From the NCBI GenBank assembly GCA_032127075.1, contig JAQAZZ010000014.1, forward strand, positions 1-6,728: 6,728 nt of DNA. Direction: 5' to 3'. Source of the stretch: GCA-2699445 sp032127075 (GTDB lineage Bacteria > Actinomycetota > Actinomycetes > S36-B12 > GCA-2699445). Under the pieces are notes generated by a model that saw only the letters and a list, made by a program, of their open reading frames with translations, was not told the origin of the DNA and ran no database searches. The position numbers were made by a program, and so were the translations under genes. This document shows positions 1-6,728 of the stretch, one piece after another; within the stretch, counting starts at the first letter, position 1, and each line of letters starts with the position of its first letter.

Positions 1-2170
<2,170 letters not shown>

Positions 2171-2175
2171 TGCGG

Positions 2176-2181
2176 CTCCTC
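2176..2181 (-). promoter_or_regulatory. Ribosome binding site of aconitase
   Basis: GAGGAG on the minus strand, separated by five bases (CCGCA) from the ATG at 2168-2170. This fixes the aconitase start. Confidence 0.8.
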
Positions 2182-2217
2182 GGCGGGGATCGTGGCGGGT
2201 CAGGCTGCGGCCCCTGC

Positions 2218-2223
2218 AGTCTA
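2218..2223 (-). promoter_or_regulatory. Possible -10 element of the aconitase promoter
   Basis: TAGACT on the minus strand fits the actinobacterial TANNNT -10 pattern and lies just beyond the hairpin that follows the methyltransferase gene. It would start transcription near 2211 and give a leader of about 40 bases carrying the GAGGAG site. No convincing -35 is visible, since the expected place lies inside the hairpin, so this is a weak call resting on one hexamer. Confidence 0.35.
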
Positions 2224-2224
2224 G

Positions 2225-2252
2225 TGGCCTCGGGCGGCGTCGCCCGAGACCA
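2225..2252 (-). terminator. GC-rich hairpin after the methyltransferase gene, probable terminator
   Basis: The inverted repeat begins one base after the TGA stop at 2254-2256. In minus-strand RNA it forms a 12-pair stem, UGGUCUCGGGCG against CGCCCGAGGCCA, around an ACGC loop, with one U-G pair. Read from the plus strand that pair becomes a C-A mismatch, so the stem is better for transcripts coming from the methyltransferase. There is no U-tract. Intrinsic terminators lacking a U-tract have been proposed in actinobacteria, but whether this one terminates is inferred. Confidence 0.6.
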
Positions 2253-2253
2253 G

Positions 2254-3408
2254 TCACCGCTCGAAGGCGGCCACAGTCTCGGTGTGGTGGGTCATCGGGA
2301 ACATGTCCAGCCCCACAACTGACACCAGGCGCCAACCCGCCCCCGAGAGCAGACCCGTGTCGCGGCCCAAAGATGCCGGATCGCATGCGATGTACACGAT
2401 GCGCCCGGCCGATGTCGCCGTGATGTGCGACAGCACGCGGCCACCCGCGCCGCGGCGCGGCGGATCCAGCACCACGGTGTCCGGCTGCGGTCCGGGCGGG
2501 TCGGCCACCCAGCGGCGGACATCGCGGTGATGGACAGCAACGCCCGGCAAGTCGGCCAGGTTCCGCCGGGCAAGCCCGGCAGCCCGCCGATCGCCTTCGA
2601 CCGCCGCTACGGTGCGGCCCTCCCGGGCGGCGGCCATCGCCCCGGCGAGCAATCCGACCCCGCTGTACAGATCCCACACCGAATCGCCGCGGCAGTGTTG
2701 CAGCACCAGCCCCACGAGGGCGTCGGCCGCACCGGGATGCACCTGCCAGAATCCGTCTGCGGCGACCCGCCACCGTCGCCCTGCGGCGCGCTCGAGCACA
2801 TCGCCGGGCTCGGGGCCCGGGCGCGGCGAGATGACGACCTCGTCCGCACCCGCCACCACGACAACCTCGTCGGTTCCCTCCCACCGGCGCTCGGTGAGCG
2901 GCTGCCCGGACATCGTCGCCGCCTGGATGCGCTCGTCGGCGATCCGGCAGCGGTCGAGTGGGACCACCGTGCTGCTGCGGTGGGCGCGCAGGCCGAGGCG
3001 ACCGTGGGGATCGACCCCGTAGCGGATCCGGGTGCGCCACGACAGCCCGCCCGCGTCGCCCGGCACAGACTCGACCGGCACCGCCGCCTCCGTACCGCCC
3101 AGGCGGCGCAGCTGCTCGGCCACGATGTCGGACTTCCACCGGCGCTGCAGCGGCACCTCGACGTGTTGGTAGTCGCAGCCGCCGCAGCCGCCGGCGCCGC
3201 TGAAGGGGCACGGCGGCGCGACCCGGCCCTCGGCTGCTTCCAGCACGGCAACGGCGTCGGCGAACCAGTACCGCCCGCCGCCGCCGACACCTGTCACCTG
3301 TGCGACCACCCTCTCACCGGGCAGGGTGTGCCTCACGAAGACCACCCGACCGTCGTGGCGGGCCACGCAGCTGCCACCAGCGGCCGCTGCCCCGATGGTC
3401 AGTTCCAC
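2254..3408 (-). CDS. TRAM-domain, iron-sulfur RNA 5-methyluridine methyltransferase (TrmA/RumA/RlmD group)
   Basis: SAM-dependent enzyme that methylates C5 of a uridine in rRNA or tRNA; which RNA cannot be told from sequence. Taking GTG 3408 as residue 1, the protein has 384 residues. An N-terminal TRAM-like RNA-binding domain spans about 1-60. Cys67, Cys75, Cys78 and Cys154 match the four [4Fe-4S] ligands of RumA. FWQVHPGA (220-227) is the family FxQxN-like motif. The SAM fold shows DLYSGVG (246-252) and VEGD (270-273). DPPRRG (315-320), the nucleophile region IACDP (catalytic Cys342) and HHTETVAAFER with the likely base Glu377 complete the catalytic set. M. tuberculosis Rv2689c is the apparent counterpart. 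The gene lies 31 bases after the transporter stop and is probably co-transcribed with it. The start is uncertain: GTG 3408 is the only ordinary start near the domain edge but lacks a close ribosome site, and an in-frame ATC at 3429 has an ideal one. A TTG at 3567 would run 128 bases into the transporter gene and is unlikely. Confidence 0.93.
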   Translation of the reverse strand: MELTIGAAAAGGSCVARHDGRVVFVRHTLPGERVVAQVTGVGGGGRYWFADAVAVLEAAEGRVAPPCPFSGAGGCGGCDYQHVEVPLQRRWKSDIVAEQLRRLGGTEAAVPVESVPGDAGGLSWRTRIRYGVDPHGRLGLRAHRSSTVVPLDRCRIADERIQAATMSGQPLTERRWEGTDEVVVVAGADEVVISPRPGPEPGDVLERAAGRRWRVAADGFWQVHPGAADALVGLVLQHCRGDSVWDLYSGVGLLAGAMAAAREGRTVAAVEGDRRAAGLARRNLADLPGVAVHHRDVRRWVADPPGPQPDTVVLDPPRRGAGGRVLSHITATSAGRIVYIACDPASLGRDTGLLSGAGWRLVSVVGLDMFPMTHHTETVAAFER

Positions 3409-3434
3409 TCGGGCGCCGACGTCAACGATCGGAG

Positions 3435-3440
3435 CCCCCT
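3435..3440 (-). promoter_or_regulatory. Shine-Dalgarno-like AGGGGG at the transporter/methyltransferase junction
   Basis: AGGGGG on the minus strand overlaps the last base of the transporter stop codon TGA (3440-3442). It lies five bases before an in-frame ATC codon (3427-3429) of the methyltransferase frame but 26 bases before the GTG at 3408. It may guide re-initiation after the transporter is translated. It makes the methyltransferase start ambiguous. Confidence 0.45.
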
Positions 3441-5443
3441 CATTCGCCGCCGCGGCCCGCGACCGAGCTGCCGACGCCGTGGCGCACTGCCGCGGCCACC
3501 GTGGGGTCCGGCGGCAATCGGCGCGCCTTCGCCGATTGCAGGCGCCAGGGAACGGTGACCACCACAACTCCCCGCGAGAACATCAGGCGGGTTCGCAGCC
3601 GCAGGGCCGACTGGTTGTGCAGCAGCGTCTCCCACCAGCGCCCGACGACGTACTGGGGGATGTAGACCGCAACGAGGTCCCGCGGGCTCTCCCGGCGCAG
3701 GCTCCTGACATAGTCCAGGATCGGCCGCGTGATCTCCCGGTAGGGCGAATCGAGCACCCGCAGCTGCACCGGCAGCTCGCGGCGCTCCCACTCCGCGACC
3801 AGCCTCCTGGTGTCGTCGGAATCAACTTTGACCGTGATCGCTTCGAGGACCGTGGGCCGGGAACCCCGCGCGTAGGACAGCGCCCGCAGTGTGGGCTTGT
3901 GGATCTTCGACACCAGCACGAGGGCGTGGACGCGCGACGGCAGCGTGACCTTCTCATCTTCGCTGGCGATGGCCAGTTCCTCGCCGACGCGGTCGTAGTG
4001 GCGGTGGATGGCCTCCATGAGCAGATACAGCAGCGGGATCAGGATGCACACGACCCACGCACCCCGGGTGAATTTGGTGACCAGCACGACGACGAGGACC
4101 GTCCCGGTCAGGCCTGCCCCGATGCTGTTGATGATCCGGGAGCGGCGCATGCTGCGAGCGGCCGCACTCTGCGGACCGGCCCGCAGGAGCCGGTTCCAGT
4201 GCCGGACCATCCCGCCCTGGCTGAACGTGAAGGCTACGAAGACCCCCACGATGTACAGCTGGATCAACGCGCTGACGTTCGCCTGGAAGACCAGCACCAG
4301 GACACCGGCCATCATGGCCAGGAAGATGATCCCGTTGCTGAACGCCAGCCGGTCGCCGCGGGTGTGCAGCTGCCGGGGCAGATACCCGTCGCGGCCCAGG
4401 ACCGAGCCGAGCACCGGGAAGCCGTTGAAGGCGGTGTTGGCCGCGAGCAGCAGGATCAGCGCCGTGGTGATCGACACGATCGCCACCATCCACCCGGCCG
4501 ACGGGAAGACGGCCCGCGCGATCTGCACGATCACGGTCTTCTGCGTCTCCCCGGGGGGTAGGCCGATGAGCTCGTCGTCGCGCTCGGTCACCTGCACCCC
4601 GCTCTCCAGCGCGAGCCATGTGATGGAGAAGAACATCGTGGTGGAGATGACGGCGAGGACCAGCAGCGTCGTCGCGGCATTCTTGCTCTTGGGTTTCTGG
4701 AAGGCGGGTACGCCGTTGGCGATGGCCTCGATACCGGTCAGCGCCGTCGTACCCGAGGAGAACGACCGGGCCACGAGGAATGCCAGCGCCAGGCCGGCGA
4801 ACTGATCCTCGGCGACAACTTCCCAGCCGGCGCTCTCCGCGACCACCTCACCACCTGTGGCGAGCTTCACCAGCGCGGCCCCCACCATGACGGCGATCGT
4901 GACCATGAACAAGTAGGTGGGGATCGCGAACAGCGTCCCGGATTCGCGCACCCCCCGCAGGTTCAGCGCCGTGATGGCGGCGATGGCCAGCAGGGCGATC
5001 GTCACGGTGTGCCGGTCCACGAAGCTGGAGATCGACGCGAGGCTGGCCACTCCGGCGGAGATGCTGACCGCGACCGTGAGCACATAGTCGACCATCAGCG
5101 CGGCTGCCACCAGGACACCGGCACGCGGGCCTATGTTCTGCGACACGACCTCGTAGTCGCCGCCGCCGGACGGATAGGCGTGGACGTTCTGCCGATACGA
5201 GGCCACGACGACGAAGTAGACGACCACCACCGCCGCAGCCACCCACAGGCCGTAGGAGTACAACGACGCGCCGCCGAGGGCCAGCACGATGAGGATCTCC
5301 TGGGTGGCGTAGGCATTGGACGACAGGGCATCCGAGGCAAACACCGGCAAGGCGATCCGCTTGGACAGCAGGGTCTCGTCCAGCCGGTCGCTGCGCATCG
5401 CGCGGCCGACGATAAGACGCTTGGTGAACTCCGAGATCGGCAC
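3440..5443 (-). CDS. kimA: KimA-like potassium transporter (APC/KUP superfamily) with C-terminal cytosolic domain
   Basis: Probable proton-coupled potassium importer of the plasma membrane. From GTG 5443 it has 667 residues: about 12 hydrophobic helices in residues 30-480, then a soluble domain of about 185 residues resembling the Usp-like domain of KimA. It resembles B. subtilis KimA (YdaO) throughout, for example FASDALSSNAY, YRQNVHAYPSGGGDY, VDYVLTVAVSISAG, NLRGVRES, ALTGIEAIANGVPAF, RGDRLAFSNGIIFL and LLHNQSALRLRTRL. Residues I recall as lining the KimA potassium site are all kept: Asp38, Tyr45, Asp119, Tyr120, Thr123, Ser127, Thr236, Glu239 and Tyr397. Compared with KimA, the segment between helices 7 and 8 (about 281-303) is roughly a dozen residues longer and acidic, and a short tail follows the last shared motif. 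A TTG at 5452 would add three residues; neither start has a good ribosome site. It is divergent from ceoB and probably leads an operon with the methyltransferase. Automatic pipelines would probably call it an amino acid permease. The potassium role is inferred from homology and context. Confidence 0.87.
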   Translation of the reverse strand: MPISEFTKRLIVGRAMRSDRLDETLLSKRIALPVFASDALSSNAYATQEILIVLALGGASLYSYGLWVAAAVVVVYFVVVASYRQNVHAYPSGGGDYEVVSQNIGPRAGVLVAAALMVDYVLTVAVSISAGVASLASISSFVDRHTVTIALLAIAAITALNLRGVRESGTLFAIPTYLFMVTIAVMVGAALVKLATGGEVVAESAGWEVVAEDQFAGLALAFLVARSFSSGTTALTGIEAIANGVPAFQKPKSKNAATTLLVLAVISTTMFFSITWLALESGVQVTERDDELIGLPPGETQKTVIVQIARAVFPSAGWMVAIVSITTALILLLAANTAFNGFPVLGSVLGRDGYLPRQLHTRGDRLAFSNGIIFLAMMAGVLVLVFQANVSALIQLYIVGVFVAFTFSQGGMVRHWNRLLRAGPQSAAARSMRRSRIINSIGAGLTGTVLVVVLVTKFTRGAWVVCILIPLLYLLMEAIHRHYDRVGEELAIASEDEKVTLPSRVHALVLVSKIHKPTLRALSYARGSRPTVLEAITVKVDSDDTRRLVAEWERRELPVQLRVLDSPYREITRPILDYVRSLRRESPRDLVAVYIPQYVVGRWWETLLHNQSALRLRTRLMFSRGVVVVTVPWRLQSAKARRLPPDPTVAAAVRHGVGSSVAGRGGE

Positions 5444-5451
5444 GAGCGCCA

Positions 5452-5457
5452 ATGCTA
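5452..5457 (-). promoter_or_regulatory. Possible -10 element of the transporter gene, suggesting a leaderless transcript
   Basis: TAGCAT on the minus strand fits TANNNT. Eight bases separate it from the GTG at 5441-5443, so transcription could begin at or next to the start codon. Neither this GTG nor the TTG at 5452, whose first base is the last base of the hexamer, has a purine-rich ribosome site upstream. Leaderless mRNAs are common in actinobacteria. No clear -35 is visible. Confidence 0.35.
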
Positions 5458-5499
5458 CGCCGCCGCAGCCGCGGCGGGGCGCCGTTGGGGCGGCGGTGC

Positions 5500-5505
5500 T
5501 AGCGT
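5500..5505 (+). promoter_or_regulatory. Possible -10 element of the ceoB-ceoC promoter
   Basis: TAGCGT fits TANNNT and would place a transcription start near 5512, giving a leader of about 27 bases that holds the AGGAGGG site. It faces away from the TAGCAT of the transporter gene, with their inner ends 42 bases apart. No convincing -35 hexamer was seen. Confidence 0.35.
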
Positions 5506-5507
5506 GA

Positions 5508-5519
5508 ACCCGTTCGGGT
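5508..5519 (+). repeat. Short inverted repeat in the ceoB leader or promoter
   Basis: ACCC-GTTC-GGGT: four-base arms around a four-base centre, between the candidate -10 and the ribosome site of ceoB. It could be half of an operator or a small leader hairpin. Repeats this short also occur by chance in GC-rich DNA. Confidence 0.3.
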
Positions 5520-5525
5520 GGACTC

Positions 5526-5532
5526 AGGAGGG
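5526..5532 (+). promoter_or_regulatory. Ribosome binding site of ceoB
   Basis: AGGAGGG is a near-perfect anti-16S match six bases before the GTG at 5539. It sets the start there and rules out the upstream in-frame GTG at 5518, which would put this site inside the coding region and add seven unusual residues. Confidence 0.88.
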
Positions 5533-5538
5533 TCTGGC

Positions 5539-6204
5539 GTGCACATCGTCATCATGGGCTGCGGCCGTGTCGGTTCCTCGCTGGCGGTGAAGCTGGAGGA
5601 TGAGGGCCACTCGGTCGCCGTCATAGACCGCAGTCCGGCGTCGTTCCGCCGCCTGGGCCCCAACTTCGCCGGTCAGACGGTCATCGGGGTGGGCTTCGAC
5701 CGGGACCGGTTGCGCGAGGCGGGCATCGAGAACGCCCACGCCTTCGCCGCCGTGAGCAGCGGCGACAACTCCAACATCCTGGCCGCCCGCGTCGCCCGGG
5801 AGAACTTCGGGGTGGAGAACGTCGTGGCCCGCATCTACGACCCCAAGCGCGCCGAGATCTACGAGCGCCTGGGCATCCCCACCGTGGCCACGGTTGCCTG
5901 GTCCACCGGCCAGATGATGCGGCGGCTGCTCCCGGGCCATCTGTGGGAGGAGTGGCGCGACCCCAGCGGCACCGTGATCCTGTCCCAGGTCAGTGTGCAT
6001 CCCGGTTGGATCGGGCACCGGATCCGGTGGATCGGGCAGAAGAGCGACACCCGCATCGCCTTCGTCACCCGATACGGCGAGGGGCTGCTGCCACAGCCGG
6101 ACACGGTGCTGCAAGAGGGCGACCTCTTGCATGTCATCATGCGCGTGGACGAGGAGGACAGCGTGATGGAAGCTCTGCGGCAGCCGCCGGACGAGGCGTC
6201 CTGA
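5539..6204 (+). CDS. ceoB: Potassium-uptake regulator CeoB (TrkA/RCK family)
   Basis: Cytosolic regulatory subunit of potassium transport that binds NAD(H) or a related nucleotide and controls a membrane transporter. The protein has 221 residues, the normal size for a single RCK unit. The N-terminal Rossmann domain (TrkA_N) starts at residue 1: GCGRVG at 7-12 is the GxGxxG loop, and Asp30 ending the second strand is the usual ribose-binding acid. AFAAVSSGDNSNI (68-80) and VVARIYDPKRAEIYERLGI (95-113) are family signatures. A TrkA_C domain follows, about 140-205, with GWIGHRI and a GDLLHVI strand. It closely resembles M. tuberculosis CeoB (Rv2691). The GTG start is chosen because AGGAGGG lies six bases upstream and the product then begins MHIVIMGCG. 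It is the first gene of a pair with ceoC and is divergent from the KimA-like transporter. No TrkH/TrkG/KtrB-type channel gene is visible in the window. Confidence 0.95.
   Translation: MHIVIMGCGRVGSSLAVKLEDEGHSVAVIDRSPASFRRLGPNFAGQTVIGVGFDRDRLREAGIENAHAFAAVSSGDNSNILAARVARENFGVENVVARIYDPKRAEIYERLGIPTVATVAWSTGQMMRRLLPGHLWEEWRDPSGTVILSQVSVHPGWIGHRIRWIGQKSDTRIAFVTRYGEGLLPQPDTVLQEGDLLHVIMRVDEEDSVMEALRQPPDEAS
6193..6196 (+). promoter_or_regulatory. Ribosome binding site of ceoC inside the end of ceoB
   Basis: GAGG lies seven bases before the ATG at 6204. The ceoB stop and ceoC start share one base in the sequence TGATG (6202-6206), a typical arrangement for translational coupling, which would suit proteins needed in fixed ratio. 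Confidence 0.65.
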
Positions 6205-6728
6205 TGCGTGTCGTCATCGCCGGGGCCGGCAAAGTCGGGCGCAGCATCGCCCGGGAACTGTTGGGAAACGGCCATGATGTCCTTCTCGTCGACCGCGACG
6301 ACGAGATCATCTCCCGCAACCTGGTGTCGGGTGCGGCTGTGCTGCTGGCCGATGCGTGTGAGATCGACTCCCTGGCCGAGGCGGATCTGCCGAACTGCCA
6401 GGTGGTGGTGGCGGCAACCGGCGACGACAAGGTGAACCTGGTCGTCGCGCTGCTGGCCAAGACCGAGTACGGCGTCCCGCGTGTCGTGGCACGGGTGAAC
6501 CACCCCAAGAACGAGTGGATGTTCGATGAGTCCTGGGGGGTCGATGTGGCAGTGTCGACGCCGCGGATGCTGTCGGCGCTAGTCGAGGAAGCGGTGACGG
6601 TCGGGGACCTCGTGCGCCTCTTCACGTTCCGCCAGGGCGACGCGAACCTCGTGGAGCTGACACTTCCCGCCGACAGCGAGATCGAGGGCAGCCGCATCGG
6701 GGATGTCTACTGGCCGGTGGATACGGCC
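6204..6728 (+). CDS. ceoC: Potassium-uptake regulator CeoC (TrkA/RCK family), C-terminus beyond the window
   Basis: Second RCK-type regulator, open from the ATG at 6204 to the right edge: 175 residues of an expected 220 or so. The N-terminal Rossmann domain begins MRVVIAGAGKVG, with GAGKVG at 7-12 as the nucleotide loop and Asp30 in LLVDRD as the ribose-binding acid. VVVAATGDDKVNLVVALLAK and VPRVVARVNHPKNEWMF are typical of this family, and a TrkA_C domain starts near residue 140 (LVELTLP...). It is a diverged relative of CeoB, as CeoC (Rv2692) is in M. tuberculosis, so the two probably form a hetero-oligomeric ring with CeoB. The overlap with ceoB implies one transcript and coupled translation. 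The missing C-terminal part prevents any statement about its ligand pocket. Confidence 0.94.
   Translation, partial: MRVVIAGAGKVGRSIARELLGNGHDVLLVDRDDEIISRNLVSGAAVLLADACEIDSLAEADLPNCQVVVAATGDDKVNLVVALLAKTEYGVPRVVARVNHPKNEWMFDESWGVDVAVSTPRMLSALVEEAVTVGDLVRLFTFRQGDANLVELTLPADSEIEGSRIGDVYWPVDTA

Noticed and set aside
3409..3567. N-terminal extension of the methyltransferase to a TTG at 3567
   Set aside because: It would overlap the transporter gene by 128 bases, and the added residues are Arg/Ala-rich with no resemblance to the family. GTG 3408 or ATC 3429 are better.
2425..4561. Plus-strand open frames of 377 codons (2425-3558) and 411 codons (3326-4561)
   Set aside because: Both are codon-aligned antisense shadows, of the methyltransferase and transporter genes respectively. 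They have no domain resemblance, and they overlap each other and genes with full family motifs.
5518..5538. Start of ceoB at the upstream GTG 5518
   Set aside because: The AGGAGGG ribosome site would lie inside the coding region, and the seven extra residues precede the Rossmann strand that normally starts the protein.
5444..5538. ydaO-type cyclic di-AMP riboswitch upstream of the KimA-like gene, as in Bacillus
   Set aside because: The whole gap to ceoB is 95 bases, shorter than that riboswitch class, and any transporter leader would be only a fraction of it. I saw no matching paired elements.

Overview
This is a high-GC (about two thirds by eye) chromosomal segment from an actinobacterium. 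The evidence is the very strong GC bias at third codon positions, the GTG starts, and the gene order. The order RNA methyltransferase, KimA/APC-type transporter, then divergent ceoB-ceoC matches what I recall of the Mycobacterium tuberculosis Rv2689c-Rv2690c-ceoB-ceoC locus. Here an aconitase gene lies directly downstream of the methyltransferase. I cannot name a genus. The window is dense core genome, with no mobile element, CRISPR array, tRNA or rRNA visible, and no gene-free stretch longer than about 95 bases.

Layout. Bases 1-2170 (minus strand) hold the first 723 codons of aconitase; its C-terminal domain runs off the left edge. An 83-base gap carries a GC-rich hairpin that probably terminates the genes to its right, a possible -10 for aconitase and a good ribosome binding site. 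Bases 2254-3408 (minus) encode a TRAM-domain, iron-sulfur, SAM-dependent RNA 5-methyluridine methyltransferase of the TrmA/RumA/RlmD group. Bases 3440-5443 (minus) encode a 12-helix transporter with a cytosolic C-terminal domain. It would usually be labelled an APC amino acid permease, but it aligns along its length with the potassium transporter KimA of Bacillus subtilis and keeps the residues I recall as lining its potassium site. A 95-base divergent region follows, then two plus-strand RCK/TrkA-type potassium-transport regulators: ceoB (5539-6204) and ceoC (6204 to the right edge, incomplete), overlapping by one base.

How it works together. The centre of the window is a potassium-uptake module: a KimA-like transporter facing two nucleotide-binding RCK proteins that have no TrkH/KtrB-type membrane partner in view. 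The most interesting idea is that the KimA-like protein is the membrane partner or a co-regulated companion of CeoB/CeoC. The methyltransferase is probably co-transcribed with the transporter. Aconitase appears to be a separate transcription unit. Both aconitase and the methyltransferase keep their full sets of iron-sulfur cysteines.
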